Shown: piece after piece, positions 13,090 to 25,416 of the stretch
How the letters are laid out: the number at the start of each line of letters is the position of its first letter
How positions within the stretch are numbered: position 1 is the first letter of the stretch
NCBI GenBank assembly: GCA_016801885.1
Contig: CM028900.1
Coordinates: 7,099,501-7,163,500, forward strand
Direction: 5' to 3'
Length of the DNA: 64,000 nucleotides
Origin: Toxotes chatareus
Lineage: Eukaryota; Chordata; Actinopteri; Toxotidae
Notes under the pieces: generated by a model
Seen by the model: only the letters and a program-made list of their open reading frames with translations
Told to the model about the DNA's origin: nothing
Database searches by the model: none
Position numbers and translations under genes: made by a program

Positions 13090-16000
13090 ATCAGCTAAAA
13101 CACTTAAACATACTCTTTTTTTTCACTTCTCTCCCTCTGCCCCTTTTTCTCACTTGCCATCTCTTCAGTGTGATACAAATGCATGCATGTAAGCATATAT
13201 AAAAACAGACAAGCATATATGCATGTGTTTAATAGTCTTGCAGAGTCGTCTTGATGCAGCATCATGAAGTGCGTACCCTATCTAACCTCACTTTATGCTG
13301 ACACAACCAAATCCACCCCAACACACGGCATATGGAAACAGACAATAACGGACCAACCAAAACATTCCTACACTCTGACACTTATTACATCAAATGTGTG
13401 CGCAGTTATTTTTGCTCACAGAGTTTTTCCCCTTGGTTTGACCCATTCCAGCTCTCCAACGCCACTCAATAAAACCCAGCAGCTGTGTTTACCTCTATTA
13501 CTCATCTACTCATGCCTTCACTTCGATTATTTTTCCTCTGTTTTTCAACTGATGTTGTGCTGCGTTGATACCTGGTTGAAGCAGCTAATCGGGAGGACCT
13601 ATGGCACATAGCATGAACCGACATTAGGTTATGTTAAAGCCAAAGAGCCTGTGGAATGCCACAGGCACCCCAAATGGATTCCACATGTTGTTTGCATAAT
13701 TTCCCCTCCTAACAGTTGACCTACAGTACAACTGGAAACAAAGTTCACAGTGATCCGTGCAGCATCCTTGTGCAGGTCTGCTGAAACAATCTGCACTGAG
13801 GCTAAAGAGATGCAGCCACCCAAGGATTCTGTAAAGCGAAACTCTTCCTGTAAAACCAACTCAAAATAGTCCAAAACAATCTAAAACTGCTGACTTTGAA
13901 TGCTCTTCCATCCTCTTTTCTTGGCTTCCTTCCTTTTCACCTTCCTTCTATTAGCCAACCATATTTGGCTAAAGCAAAACAGACACTTGGTTGAAAGAGG
14001 AAACATCATCGCAGATAGACAGACAAACTGACATACCTTTCCATCCTAGCCTTGGAAACATGTCGAGCAAACTTAAATCAGAGTCTGGGGACAAGCTCTG
14101 ATATATGAGTCATTTCCAGTAAGCACTGAGTGTGCAACTCTAGAGATGGTGTCATTACTAGAACAAAACTTGGATCAGTGAGCTGGTCAGACAACATCAT
14201 CTTAAAATCTACCTCCCCGTACATCTGTTTGTTATTTGATGACAGTTTTTTTTTTCTATCAAAAGATAAGCTTGGTTGCTCTAGGGTGGCTCCTTATGAG
14301 TATTCAACAGGGGAATGCAGCAAAAATTCAAAATACTCACACTGATGTTTGACAAGCTGTAATCATCCATGTTAGATTGTAGTTCTTTCTGTTTGTGTTC
14401 AATATTTAGACTATCAACCTAAGAGTCACTGCTTTTGCACAATACTTTCCATGCTCTCTCTCCTCTCTCTTCTCTCTCTCTCTCACTTAGTCACAAAACA
14501 CACATGTGCTAGCACTCCATGTACACCCTTAACTCAATTTTGGTAAACAAACGTGGGCTGGACACCGGGGTCAGGGGTTGAATCCACAAGAGACAACGCA
14601 AAGGGAAAGAACAGTTTGTCATCCTCTGATGAAATAACAGCATGGGGAGTTCAGTTCACAACTATTACCTACAAATATTTGTATTATTTCACATACAGGA
14701 AGTTCAATATAACTACCAGAGCATAATTATTCAGAATGAAACAGCAGCAAAGTAACTGCAGATGTTTTCGATGTTTAACCCACTTGATCCATGACCTTTT
14801 TGTCCCGTTGATTTAGCTAGCTTTGTGACCAAGGTACATCTGTCAATATGCAAAGTCATCTGTTTGGCTGCTGTCTGTTTCACACATTGTACACATATGA
14901 ATGACCTTGACATGCTGGTCTATTGTACACACATGTGGTATGTGTGTAGCTCTGTGTGTGTTTCAGGGTTTGACAGCTCTGGAGATGTAACCAGGGGCAC
15001 TAAGGGGCTTCAGCATAACCCACCTCTCTAATTTTCCTTGGCTTACAGTCAGGGACCCAGATGGATCCAGCTCATACTGTGCACTGCAGTCTATCTGCAA
15101 TCAATGACGATACACTCCATAACACCCACCTGGATCAATGATACAGCAGTCAGTCAATATGCCAGCAGTTAACCCAGCTGATTAGGGGCAATACGGGGAA
15201 TTTCACATCTCCCTGAATAAGACAGTGAGCCTACATGTTGTTGAACTGCACATACAAGAGCACGGCACTTTTTCTTGAAAGATTCAATCTGTCAACACGC
15301 GTCCAATTTGTGTGTTGTGATCTGTGGCAAACAGATGATGCCTTTAGTGGGGGAATTCTGCCGAGCAATTAAATGTGCTGGGCAGAGCAGTGTTGATGGA
15401 CAGATAGAGTCTATCCGTTGGTGATTGGCTTTTTAATTGAGTCCCCCCACCTGCACTGATCTCTATCATAAGCCCTTGGACCATGTCTTGAGGTGGGGGT
15501 TGAGCCACTGAAGGAATTAGAGTGGCAGCATCAGACTGATACAGTTGTGGAGGAGAACAACTAGAGGCATACTGTATCATATTGTTCACGATAATACCAG
15601 CTTGTTTTTTAATGTGATAAAATTTAACAGCATTGCATGTGTTCCATCATGATTATGTACAGCAGCAACAAGCAAATGGTAACAGCAGGACAACAAACTT
15701 ATTTAGCCACGTCAAGCTGAAACACCTGATTGAGTAGAAGGTGAGGCAAAAATCATGTGAAGAGAACAACAGCTGACGCCTGCTCCAACCAGCTAAATGA
15801 ACACTTTACATTGGTACATGTCAACTGAAAAAAAAATGGAAATATCTGAAAACAACATATGTTTACCTTCAAGTGACAAAGCCTGCTAGTGGCTACAGGA
15901 ATGTTGACTATTGTCCATTGGGAGCAATGTAATGTGATGCTATTAAAGAGCCACAAAGTTCACTGAGGGAGGTAGTCCCTGGATAGATCAACCGGATGAC

Positions 16001-17367
16001 TTTAACATGGGAGACTGTTTTCCATAACATTAACCTGTGAGAAAACAACAACAAATCACTTTGCTGATTCGAATTGTTTCGTTGAGTCCTGTTCAAAGAT
16101 CTGTAGTCACTGACCATTCAAATGCACTTCATTGAAAATAGTATGTATAAATAGTACGTTCAATCGTACGTACGTTCAGTCCAATGCTGGATCACACTGT
16201 TACGTTCAATTCAGTACAAAACTAGTACTATGTGCGTTGTTTATACGGCTAATAGCACAGCAGCCACTTTTCTGTGAGAGTTGTCCACGTTATGATTGTT
16301 TCTGTGACTTTTGCTGTCTGCATCACGGCTGAGCTGTCAGTGGTGCTCTCAGTCGCAATGATGATTCATTATAGTTCAGTTTAAAGATTCAGTGTTAAAG
16401 ATTTTTTCGTACATCCACTGAAGTCCACAAATAGCAGTGACATTATCTAGTGCCGACTATAACACCTCAGCCAGACATGCAGCTCAGCATTGCAACAATT
16501 AACATTAAAAAGTATTCTCCAGCATTTTATCATATCGAAGAAATATCCTGCAGAATTATGATATTATTTTCAAGTATCATCACCCTCGCACTTTGCTCAC
16601 CTTCACTGATTTGTTTCTCAGTGCCAGGAAATATTTATATGTTGCCTATTTCAGAGCTCCAACATGATTCTTCTTCACTGTTCAAGCGCAGTGTCCTGTA
16701 CTGTAGAGTCTACTCTACATGTGTGGTAATATCAGCCTGCTTATTCATGCAGACCCCTTTGTAAATGGATTTAAGTGAGAGTTTAAATGGGCACTAATCT
16801 CACTCGCTGAACATCCGTGAGCTGCAGGGGGTCTCGTCCACACACACACACACACACGACTCCACCCCCTTCATCTTTTTTTTTTTTTTCTCTTTTTTAG
16901 ATGGCACCCCCACTTAAATACACACACAAACACACACCCTACGGCTGCTACACAGTTAAAGGCAAAGCAGGGCCTCTACACAACGCGGGGGTAAAGTCAC
17001 AGAGGTCAGTGCTCAGTTTCCACATCAAACCCAGGAGCAGAGGCCAGAGTCTCATCCCCCTCCCACCTTTCTCACTTGCCTCCCTCCCTCCCTCCTGCTC
17101 TCTTGCTCTCGCCCTCCCCTCCTCTTGCCACCACTTCTCCCCTCACACCCTCCTCCTCCCCCTTGCTGGATGTACAAATGCCTTTGCTGTCAGCTCTGCC
17201 CTGGTCCCCTGTAATTGAAAATAACAGCCAAGGGCCAGCCCCCGGCCACTCTCCCCAGCCTGGTGGCTCTCTGCCTCTCTGACAGCCACCCATCAATACC
17301 AATGACTATTACTCTGGAAGTGAGAGCGCTGCCGATGACATCCAAGACACCACCCCTGCAACACTCC

Positions 17368-17400
<33 letters not shown>

Positions 17401-17408
17401 ACACACAC
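17368..17408 (+). repeat. (AC)n microsatellite
   Basis: About twenty AC units with one AT interruption. Confidence 0.95.
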
Positions 17409-18274
17409 CTCCCCCCAAGTGTCCTTCCTCCGCTACCCGAGCCTCCTAATGTTTAACCCGTTGCTAACAGCCTCCTCTCTCTGTCTCTAAGCTGGTACAG
17501 TAGGCTACGGTAGGCAAACAAGCCTGTCTCTCACACACACACCACAATGCTTCACACAAACGCACAACCACCCACACACACAAAACTCTCTTAAGACAGG
17601 CACAAAACTCTGACAAGCAGCAAACTTTTTTCCAGTGAGAAGTGCTGAGAGAGAGTTTGGTGTAGCGCCGTCTCACTTCACACTCTCATATTCCCCACCA
17701 AGATATTCAGTCTGTATTATTCTACAACACTGCTCCACTGCTAGGCTGATATGTTCTGAAGTTGCTTTAGATGGTAAATAAGTGGCACATAAGAGATTTC
17801 ACAACTGCTGCCGGCACTGTTAAGCCAGGATGCTGCCCATGCACAGTCATTCAGTGTATAATCACTTTTCTCTCTCTTGTCATGACAGCTTATGAATTTA
17901 CATGGGGAATAAGTGTTACATGTCCACTCAGCACCATGCAGGGGCTCTTGTTTTACCCCACTGACAGACACCAGACACAATGCCATAGGTGATCTGAGTT
18001 GTCATCTGCTTTGACAGAGCAATGACAGCTGAACAAGACGCACTGAACACAAGCACAAAGCCCAGCAACGTGACAAATGAAGCACACAGCAGCAGCCAGC
18101 AGAGGAACAGGACGAGAAAAATACACAGACCTTGTCAGAAGCTGCAGAGCCGTGGAGACTAGGACACTGTTTTCCTTTCTACAGTCCTCTCTGTCTCCTC
18201 TCCTCCTCTCCCTCTCCTCTCCTCTTCTCTCCTCTCACTCTGCGCGTATGTACGTGTGTACGTGTGTGTGATAA

Positions 18275-18298
18275 TGTGTGTGTGTGTGTGTGTGTGTG
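18275..18298 (+). repeat. (TG)n microsatellite next to candidate promoter
   Basis: About twelve TG units, followed by GAGT repeats. It lies about 120 bases downstream of the proposed donor, inside the putative first intron. Confidence 0.95.
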
Positions 18299-18421
18299 AG
18301 TGAGTGAGTGTATGTGAGTGAGCAGCTCCCTCCCCTTCTGCCTCTCAGCTGCTCAGCTTAGGCAGTTCTCAGGAAATGAATGGGAGCGCACAGAGAACTG
18401 TTGTACTTGCAAATGACTTAC

Positions 18422-18672
18422 CCCGAGTCACATGATCCGCTAAATGTAGGGTGGGCCGGTGGGTGGAGGCTTCATAAGCAAAGGGAAGACAATATACTCT
18501 AAGCTTTAACAGCATGCATCGAATTACACGGGGCCCCTCCGGGGAGGTTTCCGACGCGTCCGCTCTCGGCCAGCCCGAACTCTCTCTCTACCCCTGCCAG
18601 AGAACAGCGGAGAGCCCCGGGCTGGGGGTGAGCACCGGAGCACCTCCCCGTTTAAAGGGGACGGAGAGGAAG
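18422..18672 (-). other. putative non-coding first exon (possibly klf12) with strong donor
   Basis: On the minus strand a CpG-rich stretch downstream of a TATA box ends in TGACTCGGG|GTAAGT, a full-consensus donor (positions +1 to +6) with the first G of the intron at 18421. ATGs inside the exon open only very short frames (MKPPPTGPPYI-stop and shorter), so it would be a 5' UTR exon. In mammals KLF12 lies beyond the 3' end of TBC1D4 in the same orientation, with its 5' end facing it, so a klf12 upstream exon is the favoured guess. A lncRNA is equally possible on sequence alone. The start coordinate is taken about 30 bases past the TATA box. Confidence 0.4.
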
Positions 18673-18696
18673 GTGCAGGTCTACGTAGAGAGGGGG

Positions 18697-18703
18697 ATTT
18701 ATA
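18697..18703 (-). promoter_or_regulatory. TATA box of putative minus-strand promoter
   Basis: The minus strand reads TTCTATAAATCCCC. It lies about 30 bases upstream of the assumed start of the CpG-rich exon, the usual TATA spacing. CpG is rare in the flanking DNA, but I count about fifteen CpGs between 18528 and 18690, so this is the clearest small CpG island of the intergenic region. Confidence 0.4.
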
Positions 18704-18897
18704 GAAGAATTTAAACTCTGATTTACAATGTTTGTTTGTTAAGCCGTGTGACATTTACAGAGAATTAATAATCTGATAAGTCTTAATTCTTCACTGTTTT
18801 TACCATAAAGGCCTACACATGCAGTATTAAAGGAAATGACAGATGTTTCCATTTGCTGTAAAACGTTTAAAATGTTTTAATAAAAATATTTCATAAA

Positions 18898-19065
18898 GTA
18901 ATTTATTTTCAAAGTCGACTAATTGGTTGATCAGAAAATTAAAGGGCAGCTATTTTGATTATTGAGTAATTATTTAAGTCACTTTTCAAGTAAAAATGGC
19001 CAAAATGCGATGGTTCCAGCTTTTTAAATGTGTTTGCTGTTTTCTCTTGTCATATTAGACATATC
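18898..19065 (+). mobile_element. teleost interspersed repeat with CGACTAAT-type terminus, partial copy
   Basis: GTCGACTAATTGGTTGATCA, then GGCAGCTATTTTGATTATTG and TTCAAGTAAAAATGGCCAAA, follows the layout of a very common teleost repeat whose ends are rich in ATCGATTA-type palindromes. The copy breaks off near 19065. I recognise the family by its text but cannot give a library name. Confidence 0.6.
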
Positions 19066-19299
19066 AGGCCGTGGTATTATTACAGAGTTGTGGGTGAAAA
19101 CTCAGTGATTTATTTCTCATTCAGTCATCAGAGCATCATCAGAGCATCAGTCTAGTCATTTATTTACTCCTGCATTTACAATAATCAAAGCTGTAAACAA
19201 ACCTTTATGAACAGAAAATGTAACTGATACACACACACATTTAGGAGGAAACCAGAGTGTTTTTATTTTTATTTTTATCAATTTATTAATGTTTTCTTC

Positions 19300-19592
19300 T
19301 TTGATTCACTGATTATTAGTTTGCTCTATAAAATGACAGAAAATAGTACAAATAGTGCAACCAAGTTGATATTTTCAAATGGATTGTTTTGTTTGACTGT
19401 TAGTCCAAAACCTACAGTTATTCAGCTTACTGTCATGGACATTAAAGAAAAACAGCAAATATTCACACCTGAGAAGCAGAAAGCCGTGAATTTTGGAATT
19501 TTTTTTTCTTAAGAAAATAACACAGTCAATTACTTATCGGAATAAATTTTCTGCTGATCGACTTATCAGTTAATCAACTTATCATTCCAGAT
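19300..19592 (-). mobile_element. second copy of the same teleost repeat, inverted
   Basis: Read on the minus strand, the segment starts with CTGGAATGATAAGTTGATTA, passes the GATCAGCAGAAAATTTATTC end and contains TTTTGGACTAACAGTCAAAC and TTTCTGTCATTTTATAGAGC. These are blocks of the same repeat, and it is nearly full length. Its orientation is opposite to the partial copy 240 bases away. Confidence 0.6.
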
Positions 19593-22180
19593 CTGACTGG
19601 TTGATTTCCGAAATTCTCACCAGATATTTGTATGTACAGCACAAGTTTGTGTGGATAAGAGTGACTATTTCTGCTCCTAAAATGCCATATTTCTGCCTGC
19701 TGTTTAAGTGACTAGCTTTGAATAACATGTTGGAATATTTCCGCATAATGGCTGCTTTTAAATTCTCTTCTGTATAGTGCCTGAGCCATTGTGCCCATGT
19801 TGGTTTTCCTCCTGGTGTTCTCCGACTTGATGAAAGGTATCTCTGTGGTATGAGAGGCTGATGCTGATGCTGCCGAGCACCCACAGCCAGTCCCCTGGGA
19901 GCTCTAATTAAGGTAAAGGAAGCAGGACTCATCTGCATGGCTGATGGAGCTCATACCACTTTACATGGTGCAGGCTTTATCGTGGAGATGGAGAAGCATG
20001 AGTGAGAGAGCCAGAGATGATAGAGAGAGAGAGGGGAAAAAAGACTATTTACAGTAGTACTGTAAGCCTGATCCAACTGCTACTCACTTAATATTCATTC
20101 TGTTTCACACCAGATACTGTATGTCTTCTGTTTGCAATGAATGGAGGATGAAATGGTTGGGTGGAGATGAGAGGATGGAACAAAAGGGATGGAGGGAAAG
20201 AGAGACTAGATTAATAAGGTTGCATATGCTGGATAGAGAGGCGGCTCGGTGATTGTATACAGGTGAATTAAGAAGTATTTTCTGGCTGCCTGGATAGGAG
20301 GGGCTCTAAGCGTCCAATGGGAGGAGGGGTTGGTTGAATGAATGGATGGAATGGGGGGGGGAGATGAGGGATGATCTGGCCATGATGAAAATCATAATGA
20401 TATAAAATGGCAAATCACTCAAGCATTCTGGGTTTGTTGTTTTTTTTTTTTTTTTTGACAAGTAATGATTTTAGACATGTTTTTTTCATAAGATTATATA
20501 CACTACAATATATTACAGCTGATACCACAGATCAATTTCATCTCTACTTTTTAGGAACTTGAAGATAAATTAACTGTTGTTAAATATTTAGCTGCATGCT
20601 CACTGCAGTTTTTTGTTGTTGTTGTTAGAGTTAGAGTACTGGTATGGTCAGTACACAGATGCGTCCATAACAAGACGATACTTGAAATCAGAGCAGATGA
20701 AAGACGCTAGGCATGAAAACATGCTGCTAAAAAGTATATCTGAATATAAATAAACCATAAACCTGTGGGGAAAGAAATATTCAATAATGTGAGATCTTGC
20801 TGACTAACAGAAAGGGACATGCAACTGTAGCTGTGTGCGAATATCAGGTCTGTGCACACTGTGGCATTTGAAAGCATTGCATAATGATCTGGTTGCAAAA
20901 CACTTTCAGACTTCCTGCTCTGTCCTCTCAGCATAATTTGACATAGCTGCTATCCCATTACCTGTTGTTTTAAAATATCAGTGAATCTACACAGTGCTGT
21001 ACACCTCCATAAAAATTACAGGCAAGACATATGATTTTTCATCTTTTGGTCTTGAGTGTATTGATACATAAGAATGGTCAGTTACAGATTAATGTGATAT
21101 TACCAGTCTCAGAGAAAATTTCTGATTTGCTTGATGAGAGCGCTGACTAGTTAATAGGCACTTTGAAGCTCTGTGTGTGATGGAACACTAATGTAACATC
21201 AGCCGTAAGGCCCGGTGATGATCCTTGTAATGACGTCCTGAGGAGTTCTTTCAAATGAAATCCTCTCTGTGTAACTGGTGCCCGAGGAGTCCTGGCATGT
21301 GTTGAAGGAAGGCAGGCAGAGTGGAGCTCAAACAAACGCTTTGAGGGAGGAGGAAGAGGGAGGAGTGTGGATGGAAAAGAGGGGGAGGAAGCTACAGTGA
21401 TCTGTTGAGGAGAGTTTGAAGAAGAAGAAGAAGAATGAGAGTGGATGATGGGAGATGGTCTGAGGGACATTGGGGGGAGGGGTCACAGTAGGCATGGATC
21501 AGGCATGTGAGGGGAGGTTATCTGAAGGGGGTGGAGTGCCCGAGTCAGGGCTCCCAGCCGCGTCTCTGTTGCCCCCAGTAGGGCTTATTAAACACCTGAG
21601 ACACAACCACCTCACCCAAGGCTACACCAACTCCAGACAGGTTGCTAATGCATCACCCTGGGGTGGGAGCAGTTCAAAGACGGCGTGGGTGTCTGGGGGG
21701 ATCATTTGTGCTGCGGCATAATAAGCTGTAAGACATCAAGAAGAGCATTATCATTACACACTTCTCCCTTGCATCATCTGACCCAATCTCATCAAATTAT
21801 TGTAGCACCATTCATCATTTAGTTACACACTACAAAATGTCTCCACTGAGGGGGCGAGCATTCTTACTGTGCAAAGGAAGTGTGTGTGTGTGTGTGTGTG
21901 TGTGTTGTGAAATGCTACAAGTGAGCAATGTGATGCTCCCCTATTGTTGTCTCTGGCTGAACTTTAGACTCTGGACTGAAAGAACAGACATGCCAGACGA
22001 GGAAGTAGGGAGCAGAGAAGCTAAACACAACCTGTTACTGCACAGTCAGGAGGGAGGGAGGGAGGGAGTGAAAACAGGGAGAGGAAAAGAAGACTCAAGA
22101 AATGGAGGATGTTCTGTTCTTGTTGGTTGAGTTAGAGGCATTATAATCAATACATATTCATAAAGACACGCTGTACATCT

Positions 22181-22232
22181 TTCCTTTCCTTTCCTTTCCT
22201 TTCCTTTACTTTCCTGTCCTTTCCCTTCCTTT
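22181..22232 (+). repeat. (TTCCT)n pentanucleotide repeat
   Basis: About five clean CTTTC-type units followed by degenerate ones. Confidence 0.9.
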
Positions 22233-23043
22233 CTGTTCTGGAGTGACGACACAATGTGGAAGATAATTTATGGCTCACTTTCAAATATTTCATAGACTTT
22301 GAATATAATAATGTGCGGATGATAAAACCGACAGGATATGAATACAAAGAATAAAATACAAAAAGTGAAGTGGCTGTGAGAAACCCAAGAGTGAAGAATC
22401 AACTTGAAACCTTGAAAATAGGATGGACAAGAATATATATTCATACTGTCAGACAGCCCTGGTTTGTTGACAATGAAGTGCTCACCTCTGGAGCTTCTCT
22501 TTATCCCCTGCAGTCGCACTCTGTTCTCCTTGTGAGTGCCCAACACAATAGGGCTACATACGTGAAATTAGATGCAGTCTCTCTCTCTCTTTCTGTGTGT
22601 GTGCTCTCCCTGCTGAAAATTACACAGGGTTTTTTTGTTGTTTTTTGCTGTTTTTTTTTTTTGTAAAGGGTTCTCCTGCTTTAGATTACACAATGATTTT
22701 GATGCAAGGCTCCACTCTGACATTTTTGTACAACCACACTGACAACATTTGAACACTTGCTTAAATTTGCTGAAATCTGTATCTTGTTCACTGAATTTTG
22801 AGAAAACGCGAGCAAATGCGGCTTCTCACAACTGCATACAGTCTCATTCAAAATTCACATGCAATTATAATTCACAGCAAGGTTTTGTGTTTGTTGATGC
22901 CTTGCTTAAACAGGAAATAACACGTTCAAGCAAGTTTAAGCAAGTATTTTTTTCTTGCATTACATTAATGTGTGTCACATTATAGAAACATTAAAAACTG
23001 TCATTCAAAAAGGACATGTAGTAGTGAGGGATATTCAGCAGAC

Positions 23044-23080
23044 AATATAATTATATAATAATATAATTCATAATTATATT
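23044..23080. repeat. AT-rich inverted repeat (hairpin)
   Basis: AATATAATTAT at 23044-23054 is the exact reverse complement of ATAATTATATT at 23070-23080, with a 15-base AT-rich loop. It could be a cruciform-prone spot or just AT-rich chance. Confidence 0.6.
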
Positions 23081-23940
23081 TCAAGATTCCACATCGCAGC
23101 TGTATAAGTTGCACATTGGACCATGTCTGACTTCTATACTAGTTGTAATTTCACGACATCTTGCTTGTCTGTCCATGTCTTAAACTGAGATTTAAAGTGA
23201 GAACAGAAAACCTTCCTCCTTGAATAAATGAATGTGAAAACAGCATTCATTACAATAATATACACACAGTACATTATTCTGCCCAGTAAAAATCAAACAT
23301 CCAAGTCAAGTAACAATAAGCAAAACACATTTTTGAGCAGGGGTGACTTTAAAAGACTAAATCAGTGTAATTTTCATGACTTATTTCAACAGATTGATGA
23401 TTGAAGATTGACTGAATTTCAACCATAAATGATGCCAGCTGAGGTTCAGGACAAAGAGGTGGTTGCAGTGTATACAACTCAAGAATATGTATTCTATCAT
23501 AACAGTATGCGGCTTATCTTAAGTTTATATTAGGTTTATACCTCTACTGGGACCTCCACATCAGATGTAACCCAGCTCCCATGGCCTTGCTTAAGTCATA
23601 CAATATTCTGCTACATGGATATTATAATAATGAACACTGGTGAAGAGAGCTATGAGGAGTAAATTATTGATTCATACATACATTTATACATCTATTTATT
23701 CAAGTGCATCTGTCATTAACTAATGCCAGATGCACCTTCCAATCATGCAGCAAAGTATGGTCTGAAAATCGGCTGGTTCATTAAGCTAATGACAGAAATA
23801 TTGAAGATCATCTTGTACTTAAAAATAAAAGACACTAGTGGAATGTAACATGATTTAGCCAAGTTCCTACAGAAGACAGTAAGATCAAATAATCAAACAA
23901 ATCAAAAGGAGACAGAAGAGAAAAAGAGATCTAGCAATAA

Positions 23941-23960
23941 ATATATATATATATATATAT
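23941..23960 (+). repeat. (AT)n microsatellite
   Basis: Ten AT units. Confidence 0.9.
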
Positions 23961-24143
23961 AATAAAATGAACAACCACGAGAAATCCAGAAGAAAGGTAA
24001 CATGGAAAAATGGAGCATTAGGACATCTGTTTGCTCAGGGGGCCTCCCCTGGTCTAGTGGCTATGCATGCAAGCGTGTATGTGTATGTGTGTGTGTGTGC
24101 GTGTGCATGTTTGTCCAGGCGTCAGTACACCTGCACAGACTGA

Positions 24144-24191
24144 GTGGGTTGGCTCAGTGGGTTGGCTCAGTGGGTTGGCTCAGTGGGCTGG
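24144..24191 (+). repeat. 13-bp minisatellite
   Basis: The unit GTGGGTTGGCTCA is repeated three times exactly and followed by a partial fourth with one change. Confidence 0.9.
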
Positions 24192-25402
24192 CGTGGAGCT
24201 CCATGGATCCCCCTCCAGGCCAGCTCTCTGTCAGGCTTTGCCAAGGTCAGCCTCCTGCCAGGGGCGTGGGGTTTGAGGGGGGGAGGGGAGGGAGACGCTT
24301 CAGCATGACCACCAGGGCCTCAACATGCAGTGTCTAATAGCAATGGCAAAGCTCTTGCACACATACACACACACTCCTAGAATGAACTTTAACACCAATA
24401 CAGAGACACACACACAGTTGCAAACAAGTGAACTGTGATAGGCGTAGGGACACATTCGAGGAAGGGGGTGATTGTAGCAAGCCTGTCACATTTTTTTACT
24501 CTGCAAATAAGATAAGACAAAGAGACGGAAATAGTTTGGATTAGCTGACAATGTAACTATAGGTCCTGAGCTTAACAGGATGAAAGAGGAGATAGAAAAG
24601 TAACAAAGAGGCTTGTGTGTTTTAAAACTGCTAGCTCCGTATTGTGTCCATTCCACAGCTATCCATTACCTAGATCATCTTACTGGGTGGCTAGACCCAG
24701 GGTGGAGCCTGCGATACTACAGCCACCATGAAATACCTTACTCACTTATGCACACACAAGAAGTGCTGCAAGGACCATGAAAAGATTGTAATTGAAATAT
24801 CAGGCATCAACAAAGCCACCAAGTGAAAATGCAACACCTTGACACTTGTGTGGGGAAGTATTCACCGTGGCATCAGTGACAGCGACTTGAATCAAACCTG
24901 TTAAGGTGTGATGATGAGACTATCAATCTTATGGTCTGCTCTATATGCCTCTGAGTTTTAACCAGCAGATACAGTGAGCAGTGGCAGAGAGATTAGCCTG
25001 CTCATATGGGCAATGGAGACACCTCCAACGGAGAATTGTACGGCAGCACTGAAGCAATTACCCACTGCCACTCCTCCACATCCCCCCACTACTGTCAAGC
25101 CTGTCATCAACACTGGTTTGTGTGTGTGTGTGTGTGAAGAGCAGAGGCTGATCAGCCACCAGAGCCCTCAGTGTTGCTCTTTTGTTGCTCTTTTCCCAGC
25201 CAGCAGCCCTTTAGTTTTGTGGCGGAGAGACCTCGTGTTGTTCCCCTTTGGCAGCTCGACCCCTCCCAGACTCTCCCCCCTCACCTCCTTCCTCCGCTCA
25301 CCTCCTTCTCCCTCACCTCCCTCCCCTCTCCTCCCTCCCAGGCGCTGGGTAGAGAGGGAACAGCCAGTGCTCTCCAAACACAAGGACAGAAGCTGCCAGC
25401 AC

Positions 25403-25416
25403 GTAGCCATGGCAAC
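25403..25416 (+). promoter_or_regulatory. RFX X-box motif
   Basis: GTAGCCATGGCAAC matches GTNRCC-N2-RGYAAC completely. It lies in pyrimidine-rich but non-microsatellite sequence. Confidence 0.45.

Larger units (their letters stand above)
9100..18421. other. non-coding region, no gene recognised
   Basis: No coding exon supported. The region contains several microsatellites, listed separately, plus a (TC)n run at about 14455-14483. Some pyrimidine-rich blocks (16.85-17.16 kb, 18.18-18.24 kb) give long but low-complexity frames. A near-match X-box lies at 9488-9501. Confidence 0.6.

Noticed and set aside
13264..13611. 115-aa plus-strand open frame of ordinary composition
   Set aside because: No domain, signal or splice evidence. 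One frame of this length is expected by chance in 64 kb.
14573..14586. tRNA-like B box (GGGGTTGAATCCAC)
   Set aside because: No matching A box or cloverleaf could be drawn around it.
16151..16176. CGTACGTACG palindrome
   Set aside because: A short simple palindrome with no further structure around it.
24144..24191. Possible CRISPR-like direct repeats
   Set aside because: A 13-bp minisatellite without spacers in a vertebrate genome.
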